The position numbers and the translations under genes are program-made. A stretch of DNA of 64,000 nt from Hymenobacter radiodurans (GTDB lineage Bacteria > Bacteroidota > Bacteroidia > Cytophagales > Hymenobacteraceae). Below the pieces are notes generated by a model that saw nothing but the letters and a program-made list of their open reading frames with translations, had not been told where the DNA came from and did not search any database. Location: the NCBI RefSeq assembly GCF_004355185.1, contig NZ_CP037922.1, forward strand, positions 2,574,001 to 2,638,000, written 5' to 3'. This document shows positions 18,626-27,986 of the stretch, in pieces; position 1 is the first letter of the stretch, and each line of letters begins with the position of its first letter.

Positions 18626-19867
18626 CTACTTACCCTTCACGGAAACGGTGGGTGGGTGGCTGAAATACTGCCAGTTGGCTTCCGCTTGCTCCTTCGTGTA
18701 GTGGCCATTAAACACGAGCAGCCGATAGCGCAGCGTGTAGGTTTGGCCGGGGCTTAGGAGCCAGTCTTTGTTCTTGGTGGGCGAGTAATTGATGAACACG
18801 TCGCCCGTACCATTCTGCGTTTCGGGCCACACGCGCAGCGGCTCGGGGTGGTTGTAGTTGGTGGGAGCTGACAGCATCACCATTCCGCCGTAGTCGCTAT
18901 CCAATTGGCCCTGCACGATGCACCAGCGAGCAGTGGAGCCGTCGGCATCTTTACGGGATTTGCCCCCCGAAGTAAGCACTTCGCTGTTGTCCTTGTTCCA
19001 TTTTTCGGTAGCTCGCCAACCAAAACCGCCATACCGATATGTGAGCAGCCGCACTGGGCTGGCACTGGCGCACGTAAGGTTGCTGGTGACATCAGCGATG
19101 TAGTAATCGGCATTGCTGGGCTGATACACGCGCACCGATTGCAGTTCGTTTAGGGCTACTTTCTCATTCCCGTCTTTCTTAAACGCGACATGCTGCTGCT
19201 TTACCTGGTACTCGCTGAATACGGGGCCATCGGTTTTGGAAACCACGCCGGTGAAGCGCACAGTGCCTTTTCGGTCTTTCAGATTCCAGAAATCAACGGT
19301 GTCGCCCTCGAATAGCACGTGCGTCCAGGGGTTCCAGATGCCGTAATGGTGGTAATGGTCGGGAGCCTGAATGCGGGTTAATATCTGTCCGTGGGGCGAC
19401 CATAACGGATGAATAAAGCCGCTGCGCTTAAAGGCCGGATCGATGCCTGAGGGCGGATACACCGTGCGGTAGTTATACTGAAGTAGTTTCTTATTGCCAG
19501 CCTGCACGAGCAAAGCGCCATCTTGATCGGTTGTGCTAATGGTGGGGGGCTTTTTTGTCTTTGCGCTTTTTACCAGCTCATACGTTCGCTTCGCTGGGCC
19601 GCTGCTCTCCACGTTCCAGTGAAGAATTCGGGCCTTCGTTTTCTCAATCTGGTGGGACACGAGCGTGCGGGTATTGCCTTGCACTTCCACCAAGCTCAAC
19701 TCAGTATCTGGCAGGGAAGTAAGAGCATCCAGGCTCGTCTGAACTGGAGTACTTTGCTTATTGGTAGCGCGCTGCAAGGTGACTTCCAGCGTTGCGATAC
19801 GCTGTGCAAACCCGCTGGTGCTGAGGCAAGTGAAAACCAGTATCAGCCAGAATTTCATCATCTTCAT
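18626..19867 (-). CDS. Secreted PmoA family (DUF6807) protein
   Basis: The 413-residue product has a signal peptide (LILVFTCLSTSGFAQ). The C-terminal 300 residues match the DUF6807/PmoA-family pattern common in Bacteroidota: YRTVYPPSGIDPAF, GFIHPLWSPHGQILTR, DHYHHYGIWNPWTHV, and YGGFGWRATEKW. These proteins often lie in sugar-utilisation loci and have a galactose-mutarotase-like beta-sandwich; the PmoA name does not imply methane oxidation. The repeat motif is embedded twice in the coding sequence (18963-18968 and 19544-19549). It is the likely first gene of an operon with the bicupin. Confidence 0.82.
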   Translation of the reverse strand: MKMMKFWLILVFTCLSTSGFAQRIATLEVTLQRATNKQSTPVQTSLDALTSLPDTELSLVEVQGNTRTLVSHQIEKTKARILHWNVESSGPAKRTYELVKSAKTKKPPTISTTDQDGALLVQAGNKKLLQYNYRTVYPPSGIDPAFKRSGFIHPLWSPHGQILTRIQAPDHYHHYGIWNPWTHVLFEGDTVDFWNLKDRKGTVRFTGVVSKTDGPVFSEYQVKQQHVAFKKDGNEKVALNELQSVRVYQPSNADYYIADVTSNLTCASASPVRLLTYRYGGFGWRATEKWNKDNSEVLTSGGKSRKDADGSTARWCIVQGQLDSDYGGMVMLSAPTNYNHPEPLRVWPETQNGTGDVFINYSPTKNKDWLLSPGQTYTLRYRLLVFNGHYTKEQAEANWQYFSHPPTVSVKGK

Positions 19868-20079
19868 ACTGCTGGATTTGGAAGAAGGGTTAAGAAATCA
19901 GGCAAAAAAGCCCCCCAGTCAAGGAAGGCCTGACGATTTTTCGGCTATTGATGTCGGGGACGCAGTATACTAAACTTGTGGTAGTGGTGCGTTAGAAGCA
20001 ACTTATTCATGCTCCTCACCTTCTTATGGAAGCTTCGTATTTAAGCTTAAAAGAACACGCTAAACTCAGGTATACAGGC

Positions 20080-21135
20080 ATGAAACTCAGTTTTTGGTGT
20101 GCTATACTCGCCCTGGTGCTTGCCGGACCGGTGCAGGCTCAGTCGCTGGCAGGTGAGTGGCAGGGTGTCGAAACCGACCCCTATGAGGAAGGAAACTGGC
20201 CTGCGGTGCTTCGCTTACAGCAAAACAAAGACGAAAAGATATTTGGGGTCCTTTATCAGGAAGTAGGTGGCACGCCCGCCATGACGGTTACGTTTGAAAT
20301 GCAGGGTGCCCGCACCGAAAACGGGGCAACCCTCACCCATACCCGGAAGCTTAGCGAAACCGGCCAGACGCCTTTCAACTATTGGTGCGACGGCTCCATC
20401 ACGTTTACCTACGACCCAAATCAGGAAAAGCTAACGGGCAATGCGGCCTACCGCCCCGTGGGCGACTGCGACATGGGCACGTTTACCTTGTACCGCATCA
20501 AGCTAAAATCGCCCTCCACGGTGCCGACTAATACGGAAAGCACGATACGGGTATCGGGCCAGGATGTGCGCTGGTACGCCGACCCAGACCTGAAGCAGCG
20601 CGTGGCCACCGGCAACACCTACCGCACCAAGCTCAGCAAGACCACCACTTTCTATCTGAAGCAGGGCTATTTTGCAACCAGTGAGAGTTCCGTAGTGCCA
20701 ATCACTATTAATGTAGGTAATTCTGAAACGCCGAAGCCAGCCGCCGCTCCCGCTCCTGCACGGGTTGATACGGCACGTCCAGCGGCACCCATTCTAGCCC
20801 CTTCCGCCAAGCCAATCGTATTGCCCACGGTGTTGTTTAAGCTAGGTACGCCCGATTTGCTGCCCACTGCTATACCGGCCCTCGACCAGCTAGCTGCCGA
20901 GCTAAAAGCGCGCCCTACGCTGAAACTGCGGGTATCTGGCCACACCGATAAAATTGGAGAGCCCCAGAAAAACCAGGTATTATCGGTGCAGCGCGCTGAG
21001 GCAGTAAAATCTTACCTGGTAAAGTCAGGAATTGCGGCCGAGCGCATCAGTACCACCGGGTATGGCGACAAGCGTCCGCTTTATCGCTCTCCCGACGCGC
21101 GCAACCGACGGGTGGAGGTAGAAGCCACCCAATAA
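20080..21135 (+). CDS. OmpA-family protein with an N-terminal lipocalin-like domain
   Basis: ATG 20080 gives a signal peptide (MKLSFWCAILALVLAGPVQAQ). Residues about 22-150 form a beta-rich domain (SLAGEWQGVETDPYEE, FGVLYQEVGG). A Pro/Ala-rich linker lies near 225-255, then an OmpA C-terminal domain: LRVSGHTDKIG, NQVLSVQRAEAVKSYLV, TTGYGDKRPL and NRRVEVE, which binds peptidoglycan through its Asp and Arg. It would tether a periplasmic or surface domain to the wall. Confidence 0.85.
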   Translation: MKLSFWCAILALVLAGPVQAQSLAGEWQGVETDPYEEGNWPAVLRLQQNKDEKIFGVLYQEVGGTPAMTVTFEMQGARTENGATLTHTRKLSETGQTPFNYWCDGSITFTYDPNQEKLTGNAAYRPVGDCDMGTFTLYRIKLKSPSTVPTNTESTIRVSGQDVRWYADPDLKQRVATGNTYRTKLSKTTTFYLKQGYFATSESSVVPITINVGNSETPKPAAAPAPARVDTARPAAPILAPSAKPIVLPTVLFKLGTPDLLPTAIPALDQLAAELKARPTLKLRVSGHTDKIGEPQKNQVLSVQRAEAVKSYLVKSGIAAERISTTGYGDKRPLYRSPDARNRRVEVEATQ

Positions 21136-21243
21136 TTCGCCTAGACGCTCATCCTAAGTCGGTATTTCCGGGCTCGAATGTGCTAAACTTAGGCTTTGGT
21201 TGCCCAGGCAATGCGAACACCGTCAACTTTTATTATTCAGTGC

Positions 21244-22071
21244 ATGCGCTTTCTAAAAATTCTCGGCCTAGCCACTTCTATAGGGCTGGCAAGCCAATCG
21301 GCGGTTTTCGCCCAGGCGGGTACTAGCTGGAATAACAAGCAGTGCGCGGTGGTGCTGACGTATGACGATGCTATCGACGTTGACTTGGACAACGCTATTC
21401 CGGCGCTCGACTCGTTGAAGCTGCGGGGGACATTTTACCTGATTGGCTCTTCGCCAGTAGTAGGTAAACGGCTCAATGAGTGGCGACAAGCGGCCAAACG
21501 GGGCCATGAGCTAGGCAACCACGCCCTCATGCACCCCTGCGACGGCAGCCTACCCGGCCGCAGCTTCGTGACGCCCGATAACGACCTGAGCAAGTACACG
21601 GTAAGCCGCGCGGTGAGCGAAGTGCGAACAATGAACACGCTCCTGACGGCCATCGACGGTAAAACGGCCCGCACCTTCGCTTACCCCTGTGGCGACCTGC
21701 AAATTGGCGGCGTAAAATTCTATGACCAGCTACAAAACGATTTTGTGGCCGCTCGCGGCGTTACTAGTGGGCTGCAAACGGCCGCGCAGGTAGACCTGAC
21801 CAATATCGACAGCTATATGATTAATGGCCAATCGGGCGACTACTTGATTGACTTGGTGAAGAAAGCCCAGCAGTCGCACACGGTGCTGGTGTTTTTGTTT
21901 CACGGCGTGGGCGGCGGCCATAGCCTGAACGTGGATCTGAAGGCGCACCGCCAGCTGCTGCGCTATCTCAAAGCCAATGAGAAGGATATCTGGGTGGCTC
22001 CGATGGTGGAGGTAGCGGAAAAGATTAAAGTCAGCCAGCAGGGCGAAACATCTAAGAAGCCTCGCGGATAA
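21244..22071 (+). CDS. Secreted polysaccharide deacetylase (NodB fold)
   Basis: The start at ATG 21244 gives the signal peptide MRFLKILGLATSIGLASQ. The NodB motifs are present: AVVLTYDDAIDVDL (TYDD, catalytic Asp and metal Asp), GHELGNHALMHP (HxxxH metal ligands) and TFAYPCGD, with VFLFHGVGGGHSLN near the end supplying the last His. It removes acyl groups from a carbohydrate substrate; specificity is not visible. About 275 residues, periplasmic or secreted. Confidence 0.87.
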   Translation: MRFLKILGLATSIGLASQSAVFAQAGTSWNNKQCAVVLTYDDAIDVDLDNAIPALDSLKLRGTFYLIGSSPVVGKRLNEWRQAAKRGHELGNHALMHPCDGSLPGRSFVTPDNDLSKYTVSRAVSEVRTMNTLLTAIDGKTARTFAYPCGDLQIGGVKFYDQLQNDFVAARGVTSGLQTAAQVDLTNIDSYMINGQSGDYLIDLVKKAQQSHTVLVFLFHGVGGGHSLNVDLKAHRQLLRYLKANEKDIWVAPMVEVAEKIKVSQQGETSKKPRG

Positions 22072-22213
22072 AACGGAAGTGGACATCGGAAGCTACAGCT
22101 GAGCTTAGGATTGTGGTGGCAACAAATTAGTTATGCAAGCATAACATTTTTGTAACACTTACGTATTACCTTTGTAGTCAACAAACTGATAGAGTACCAC
22201 ATACATCATTTAC

Positions 22214-22351
22214 ATGAAAAAGAGCACTGCCACCGTTTCGTCGCTTTTACTGCTGGGAGGCCTAGGTTCCTTGGGCTATCTGGCCGCGCAGGTACGGGAG
22301 TTTAACTTGTTTTTCGACCTGCGGGACGAGGAAGAGTGCTATTACTGCTAA
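22214..22351 (+). CDS. 45-residue membrane peptide ending Cys-Tyr-Tyr-Cys
   Basis: This short frame starts at ATG 22214 (MKKSTATVSSLLLLGGLGSL) with a hydrophobic helix at residues about 8-25, then a charged tail FNLFFDLRDEEECYYC. A TACCTTTG box at 22167-22174 with TTTG upstream at 22149 is a possible promoter, and a terminator follows at 22394, so the unit is self-contained. I do not recognise the family. The C-terminal CxxC could bind metal or form disulfides. Confidence 0.55.
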   Translation: MKKSTATVSSLLLLGGLGSLGYLAAQVREFNLFFDLRDEEECYYC

Positions 22352-22393
22352 GCTTCTCAGCCGCGTATTCCGGCGTCGTTTTTTTATTAGTTG

Positions 22394-22427
22394 AAACGGG
22401 TCCTGCTGCATAGCGGGACCCGTTTTG
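22394..22427 (+). terminator. Intrinsic terminator after the 45-residue ORF
   Basis: AACGGGTCC pairs with GGGACCCGTT around a short loop and runs into TTTTGTTT. It lies 43 bases after the short ORF's stop. Confidence 0.85.
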
Positions 22428-22631
22428 TTTAGCCCTCGTTAGAAAGCACCAGTCAAAATCAGGGAGTTAGTGGAGAAGAATAAAAAAACCACATCCATTC
22501 GAGCCGGTTTTCGGTACTTCACTGTAGCAACGGCCTCCGCCGGGTCGTTCATCTCCCCTTCCACCGCCGGATTGGCATTTCATTTCACCTTGGATCTGTG
22601 AAATCTGCTCAATCAGCATAACATGTAATTT

Positions 22632-23276
22632 ATGAACTTAGAAAGCCTCAAGGAGCAAATCAGCTACATTATTGGGCGCGATTTGGCTCGCAACTTCGCC
22701 CAGCAAGGCCTTGACCTGGACATTGACGTGCTGGCCAGCAGCATGAAAGAAGGCCTGGCCGGACAACCCAGCCGCCTGACACAGGATCAGATGCGCAATG
22801 CCATGGAGCAGCTGCAGAGCCAAATGCAAGACCAAGACGACCAACAAGGTGACGGCAACGGCACCGTAAACGACCCTAATGCTATGAATAACAAACAAGC
22901 TGGTGAAGATTTTCTCGCCGCAAACAAGAACAAGCCCGGCGTAACCACCCTGCCCAGCGGCCTGCAATACGAAGTGCTGACGGAAGGCTCGGGCCCAAAG
23001 CCCTCGCTCACCAGCAACGTAACCACGCACTACCATGGCACACTCACCAACGGCACCGTATTCGACAGCAGCTACCAGCGCGGACAGCCCGCTTCTTTCC
23101 CAGTGAATGGCGTAATTGCTGGCTGGACAGAAGCGCTCCAGCTCATGCCCGAAGGCTCGAAGTGGCGCCTGTACATCCCCTCGGATTTAGCCTACGGAAA
23201 GCGTGGCGCCGGTCGCGACATCGGCCCCGACTCGGCGCTGATCTTTGATGTGGAACTACTGAAGGTGAACAAGTAA
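22632..23276 (+). CDS. FKBP-type peptidyl-prolyl cis-trans isomerase
   Basis: The 214-residue protein has an N-terminal helical dimerisation domain as in FkpA/FklB (SYIIGRDLARNFAQQGLDLD), a Gln/Asp-rich linker near 65-85, and a C-terminal FKBP domain: PSGLQYEVLTEGSG, VTTHYHGTLTNGTVFDSSY, VIAGWTEALQLMPEG, and YGKRGAG. The active-site aromatic residues are retained. No signal peptide is visible, so it is probably cytoplasmic. It speeds proline isomerisation during folding. Confidence 0.9.
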   Translation: MNLESLKEQISYIIGRDLARNFAQQGLDLDIDVLASSMKEGLAGQPSRLTQDQMRNAMEQLQSQMQDQDDQQGDGNGTVNDPNAMNNKQAGEDFLAANKNKPGVTTLPSGLQYEVLTEGSGPKPSLTSNVTTHYHGTLTNGTVFDSSYQRGQPASFPVNGVIAGWTEALQLMPEGSKWRLYIPSDLAYGKRGAGRDIGPDSALIFDVELLKVNK

Positions 23277-23292
23277 GCTTGGCTCCCAATTG

Positions 23293-23337
23293 AAATTGCC
23301 CCCCAACTGCTCGTAGTGGCCAGCTGGGGGGCAATTT
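23293..23337. repeat. Inverted pair of the GCCCCCCA motif (stem-loop without T tract)
   Basis: Perfect 13-base arms, AAATTGCCCCCCA and TGGGGGGCAATTT, face each other across 19 bases between the FKBP gene and the next start. Unlike the other hairpins the flanks are AATT and no poly-T follows, so it is either a weak terminator or simply two converging motif copies. Confidence 0.7.
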
Positions 23338-23384
23338 ATATTTGCATCTCCAATACCAATACAGGTCAACCCGGTTCAATAGCT

Positions 23385-23896
23385 ATGCTTCCCTCTGATG
23401 AACTTACGCTGCGTAGCGCCAACGGTCGCCTGGTCCTGACGGCTGACGCGCTGGAAGTGGATGGGCAGCGCTTTGCCCTGCTGGAACTGGACGCCGTGGA
23501 GCTCAAGCCCATTCGGTGGCTGCTGTGGTTCCTGCTGGGGGCATTACCTTGGCGGGCTTTGCTTTGGCCTTCTTGCAGAACTGGCTGCGCACCGTGCCGG
23601 CCGCGCTGGGCCTGACGGCGGGGGCGTTGCTGCTGGCTTACGGCAGCCGTGGTACTAATCGGCTGCGCTTGTACCGGGCTGGTCGGGAGGCGCTTCACTT
23701 CGCTTTGGCTGGCGACCCGCTGCCCTGGCAGAAGCTGGCGGCTGAAACCAACCGGCGGATCCGGCGGCGCCACGAAGAAGCGGCAGCCGCAGCCGTGGCC
23801 GCCTGGGCCCTAGATTTGCCCCCTACCGAAGCCGACACAAGCACCAGTTCGGGGCTACCGGCTCCTCCACCCGATGTGGTAGAGCCCACGAACTGA
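23385..23896 (+). CDS. Small two-helix membrane protein, frameshifted
   Basis: From ATG 23385 the frame reads MLPSDELTLRSANGRLVLTA and enters a membrane helix, then loses phase at the G5 run 23537-23541. One added G restores WFLLGGITLAGFALAFLQNW and a second helix (VPAALGLTAGALLLAYGS), followed by a basic amphipathic region and a Pro-rich acidic tail to TGA 23896. The product is about 170 residues, with no recognised family. The restored sequence is again TGGGGGGC plus A/T. It may be co-transcribed with kup, which starts 61 bases later. Confidence 0.65.
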
Positions 23897-23957
23897 TTTG
23901 CCTTACATTTGGGCGTTTTTTACCTGGCTTTAGCTTTATTACATCCCCCTCACTTTC

Positions 23958-25892
23958 ATGGACGCTAAACACTCGCATACTGCCATTTCTACCGGCGGCT
24001 TGCTTATCGCGCTGGGTATTATTTACGGCGACATTGGCACGTCGCCACTATACGTAATGAAGGCCATTGTGCCGGGCAATATTGATCCGCGCCTCGTGTA
24101 CGGTGGTATTTCCTGCGTCTTCTGGACCCTGACGTTACAGACTTCTATCAAGTATGTGCTGCTCACTCTCAACGCCGATAACAACGGTGAGGGGGGCATT
24201 TTTTCGCTCTTTGCCTTAGTGCGTCGGCGGGCAGCCTGGCTTACCGTACCCGCCATTATTGGGGGTGCGGCCCTGCTCGCCGACGGCATTATTACGCCGC
24301 CTATTTCCGTCTCATCAGCCATAGAAGGGCTAGAGGCCGTGTATCCGGATATTCCGACGGTGCCGATTGTAATTGCGATTCTGGCGGCGCTTTTTCTAAT
24401 GCAAAGCTTTGGTACTCAAATAGTGGGCAAGGCATTTGGGCCCATCATGTTTGTGTGGTTCAGCATGCTGGCCATCTTGGGTGTCTCCTGGATTGCGGAG
24501 CATCCTGGCATTTTGCAGGCTGTAAACCCCGCCTATGCCTACGATTTGTTGGTGCGCTTTCCGGGCGGATTCTGGCTGCTGGGAGCCGTTTTTTTGTGCA
24601 CCACCGGAGCCGAGGCCCTGTATTCTGACCTTGGACACTGCGGGAAAGGCAACATTCGTCTCAGCTGGATTTTCGTAAAAATCTGTCTGTTGCTCAACTA
24701 CTTCGGGCAAGGTGCGTGGCTGATCGAGCATCAGGGACAGAAGCTCAGTGGCCGCAACCCGTTTTATGAGCTGATGCCCGAGTGGTTTTTGCTGATAGGT
24801 ATCGGCATAGCCACTATGGCAGCTATTATTGCCTCTCAGGCTCTGATTACGGGCTCCTTTACGCTGGTGGCCGAAGCTATTCGGCTGAATATGTGGCCAA
24901 AAGTGAAGCTTAACTACCCAACGGATATGAAGGGTCAGCTTTACGTACCCAGCATGAACCGGCTTTTATTACTGGGCTGCATTGGAGTGGTGCTGTATTT
25001 TCAGCGTTCCGAAAACATGGAAGCGGCCTACGGTTTGGCCATTACGCTCACTATGCTCATGACGACCACGCTACTGGTAGTATGGCTCCGCTCGCGCCGG
25101 GTGGCCATGCCCATCGTGGTGCTGTTTGCAGTGGTATATGGCCTGATTGAAGGAGCTTTTTTGATTGCTAACCTTATCAAGTTTCCGCACGGCGGCTGGG
25201 TATCGCTGGCTATCGGACTGGCCCTGATTGGGGTGATGTATGTGTGGCTGAAAGCGTTTTATATCAAGCGTCGCCTCACAGAGTTTGTAAAAATAGAACC
25301 TTATATGCAGGCGCTGAAAGACCTCAGTGACGACGATTCTATTCCTAAATACTCGACCCACCTAGTGTTCATGACCTCGGCCGAGCGCAACACGGAAATC
25401 GAGTCCAAGATTATCTATTCCATCTTTCAGAAGCGCCCCAAACGAGCTGATATCTACTGGTTTGTGCACGTAGACACCACCGACGAGCCCTACACGATGC
25501 AGTACAAAGTGGTAGAGCTGGCCCCGGACGATGCCTTCCGCATCACATTCCGGTTGGGGTTCCGGGTGGAGCAACGCATCAATCTTTACTTCCGCAAAGT
25601 GGTGGAAGAGATGGTGCGCAACAAGGAAGTGGACATCACCTCCCGCTACGAATCCTTGAGCAAGCAGCACGTAACCGGCGACTTCCGTTTCGTGGTGCTG
25701 GAGAAGTTTCTTTCGGTCGAAAATGAGTTTCCTTTGGTGGAGAAGCTCGTGATGCAGGCCTACTTCTACATCAAGCAGTTTATTGCCTCCGAAGACAAAT
25801 ACTTCGGACTCGATACGAGCTCGGTGAAAGTGGAGAAAGTGCCGCTGGTGATTACGCCCGTTCGGGAAGTGGCGCTAGAGCGTATCCGTTAA
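23958..25892 (+). CDS. kup: Kup family potassium uptake transporter
   Basis: The 644-residue protein starts with the family signature GIIYGDIGTSPLYV and continues NGEGGIFSLFALVRR, LADGIITPPISV and FLCTTGAEALYSDLGHCG, all classic Kup motifs in the first helices. About 12 membrane helices are predicted to residue 430, then a cytoplasmic domain of about 200 residues. It imports K+ with protons. Length is normal. The repeat motif is embedded at 24191-24196 within the conserved EGGIF codons. A perfect bidirectional terminator follows. Confidence 0.93.
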   Translation: MDAKHSHTAISTGGLLIALGIIYGDIGTSPLYVMKAIVPGNIDPRLVYGGISCVFWTLTLQTSIKYVLLTLNADNNGEGGIFSLFALVRRRAAWLTVPAIIGGAALLADGIITPPISVSSAIEGLEAVYPDIPTVPIVIAILAALFLMQSFGTQIVGKAFGPIMFVWFSMLAILGVSWIAEHPGILQAVNPAYAYDLLVRFPGGFWLLGAVFLCTTGAEALYSDLGHCGKGNIRLSWIFVKICLLLNYFGQGAWLIEHQGQKLSGRNPFYELMPEWFLLIGIGIATMAAIIASQALITGSFTLVAEAIRLNMWPKVKLNYPTDMKGQLYVPSMNRLLLLGCIGVVLYFQRSENMEAAYGLAITLTMLMTTTLLVVWLRSRRVAMPIVVLFAVVYGLIEGAFLIANLIKFPHGGWVSLAIGLALIGVMYVWLKAFYIKRRLTEFVKIEPYMQALKDLSDDDSIPKYSTHLVFMTSAERNTEIESKIIYSIFQKRPKRADIYWFVHVDTTDEPYTMQYKVVELAPDDAFRITFRLGFRVEQRINLYFRKVVEEMVRNKEVDITSRYESLSKQHVTGDFRFVVLEKFLSVENEFPLVEKLVMQAYFYIKQFIASEDKYFGLDTSSVKVEKVPLVITPVREVALERIR

Positions 25893-25914
25893 TACTTGGC
25901 TAACCCTAGCTCGT

Positions 25915-25956
25915 ATCAAAAAAGCCCCCAGCCGTAGCTGGGGGCTTTTTTGATAC
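25915..25956. terminator. Bidirectional intrinsic terminator between kup and the M61 peptidase
   Basis: Perfect 19-base arms beginning TATCAAAAAAGCCCCCAGC with a 4-base loop. Poly-A and poly-T flanks make it usable from both strands, as suits two converging genes. Confidence 0.93.
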
Positions 25957-25972
25957 TGTAAAAATAATAAGG

Positions 25973-27784
25973 CTACTGAGCCGTGCGCAGCCACTTGGCC
26001 AGCACGGCCTGTTGGTCAGCGCTGGGGTTTGGCAGCTTTTCCACGCGGAAGCGGCGACCAGCAGCGGCCAGCAGCGGGAAGATCAGTTCTTTCATCTGAC
26101 CATCGCGAGCGACCAGCAGCTTTACTTGGGTGCCAGCGGCGCGGCCAGTTAGGGCTTTGTTGGGGTCGTCGGAAAGACGGTTACCATCGAGGGCCAGAAT
26201 TTCGTCGTTCACGTTCAGGCCGCCTTGCCAGGCGCTGCCATCGCGCAGCACGCTACTCACGGTCAATTTGCCCCCCATGGTGCTTACGTTGGCTCCCAGA
26301 ATGCCCGCGTTGGCGGCAGCCTGCTCAGTGGCCAGCGTCAGGCCGGCGTAGCCTAAGGCCGTGGTGTAGTCGAGGGTTTGCGTGTCGTACACGCGGGTAC
26401 GGAAAAATTCGTCGAACCGGCGGCCGGCCACTTTTTCCACGGCATCCTGAAACTCCTCGTCGGTGAAGCCACGACGCTGCTGCTCGTAGTAGCGCTGGTA
26501 CAGGAAGCGCATCACGTCATCGAGGCTTTTCTGCCCTTTAGTTTCGTTGATAATCATCAAATCCAGGACGGTGCAAATCAGCTCGCCCTTGTCGTAATAG
26601 CTGATGGTGGAGTTGGACGAGTTCTCGTTGGGCCGATATTGTTTAATCCAGGAATCAAAGCTCGACTCGCTGGCCGATTGCAGCTTATTGCCCGGCTGGT
26701 TTTCGACGCGGGTAATGCCATTGCTCAGGCTCGCCAGATAGTCGTTGGGCGTCACGAAGCCGGCCCGCTGCACAATGATGTCGCCGAAGTAGCTGGTGCC
26801 ACCTTCGCTCAACCAAAGCATACGCGTGTAGTTTTCTTTGTCGTAATCGAACGGCCCCAGCGCCACCGGGCGGATCCGCTTCACATTCCAGAGGTGAAAG
26901 TATTCGTGACCAACCAAGCCCAAAAAGCCTTTATAGCCCGCATCGGTGCTATAGGCATTGCGCGACACGGATAAAGTGGTCGAAAACAAATGCTCCAGGC
27001 CACCAGTGCCGCGCTCAATGTTGTGAATGATGAATACGTAGCGGTCCAGCGGGTTCTTTCCTACCACGCGGTGCGCCTCCTCGCATACCCGCTTCATATC
27101 GGCGAGCAGCTTGGCTTCGTCGTAGCGCGCATTGCCAAACATGGCAATGGTGTGAGGCGTGCCGTTGGCTTCAAACGATAGTACTTTATGCGTGCCCATC
27201 TCGATGGGCGAGTCGGCCAGCTCGTCGTAATTGGTGGAGCTAAAAGTGAAAGGTGCGCCGCCAGCCACAGGCTTCAAGCTAGTAGTCACTTGATTCCAGC
27301 CAGCGGCGGGCTGCACGGTGATGGTGCTGGCCATAGCCTTGCCTTCGGCTGGATACATGAATACGCTGGTACCGTTGAGGTAGCCGTGGGCGGCGTCCAG
27401 AAAGCTGGTGCGCACGCTCAGCTCGTAGGCATACACGCGGTAGCGAACAGAAAAATCTTTGGTGCGCGGATGATACACGCGCCACGTGTTTTTATTAATC
27501 TTCTCAGTGCGCAGCTTATTTGTGCCGGCCGTGGCCTCGAAGCCCTCTACGTGCTTGGCAAACTCCCGCACCAAGTAAGAGCCAGGAGCCCACACGGGCA
27601 TTTTGACATCGGTAAACTGTTTGCCAAAGCCACCCAGCGCCATTTCTACCTCAAAGAAATGGGTCTGTGGGGCTGGCATGGCCAGGGTGTAGCGCAAAGT
27701 GGGCGCCGCCAAAACGGAATTGAATTGACAAAAAAACAGCAGAAGTGCGGCAACCAGCACTAAGCGAAAACGATAATGAGGCAT
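25973..27784 (-). CDS. Secreted M61 family metallopeptidase with PDZ domain
   Basis: The 603-residue product has a signal peptide (LVLVAALLLFFCQFNSVLAA). Residues about 25-200 are the beta-sandwich N-domain; the catalytic domain holds HEYFHLWNVKRIRP (HExxH zinc motif) and a downstream Glu in WLSEGGTSYF. A PDZ domain at about 495-580 includes GGLNVNDEILALDGNRL. M61 glycyl aminopeptidases cleave N-terminal Gly or Ala; the PDZ suggests substrate recruitment. The repeat motif occurs at 26271-26276 (MGGKL). The gene converges on kup. Confidence 0.9.
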   Translation of the reverse strand: MPHYRFRLVLVAALLLFFCQFNSVLAAPTLRYTLAMPAPQTHFFEVEMALGGFGKQFTDVKMPVWAPGSYLVREFAKHVEGFEATAGTNKLRTEKINKNTWRVYHPRTKDFSVRYRVYAYELSVRTSFLDAAHGYLNGTSVFMYPAEGKAMASTITVQPAAGWNQVTTSLKPVAGGAPFTFSSTNYDELADSPIEMGTHKVLSFEANGTPHTIAMFGNARYDEAKLLADMKRVCEEAHRVVGKNPLDRYVFIIHNIERGTGGLEHLFSTTLSVSRNAYSTDAGYKGFLGLVGHEYFHLWNVKRIRPVALGPFDYDKENYTRMLWLSEGGTSYFGDIIVQRAGFVTPNDYLASLSNGITRVENQPGNKLQSASESSFDSWIKQYRPNENSSNSTISYYDKGELICTVLDLMIINETKGQKSLDDVMRFLYQRYYEQQRRGFTDEEFQDAVEKVAGRRFDEFFRTRVYDTQTLDYTTALGYAGLTLATEQAAANAGILGANVSTMGGKLTVSSVLRDGSAWQGGLNVNDEILALDGNRLSDDPNKALTGRAAGTQVKLLVARDGQMKELIFPLLAAAGRRFRVEKLPNPSADQQAVLAKWLRTAQ

Positions 27785-27986
27785 GAAGTGGATGGGTGTG
27801 AGTGAACAATGTACTATCTGAATGGCTAGACTCAGGAAAGCCTCCAGAGTTGCAAAGTAACGCCGAAATTTGCCCCCAGCCTCCTTTTAGCGCATGCCGG
27901 TACTTGGCTCTCCGGAACCCGCGCCCAACCTGCGCCGTTAAGGCGCTCAGGTAGGCCGTTCACCCCACGGCTTGCCAGACTTACTA

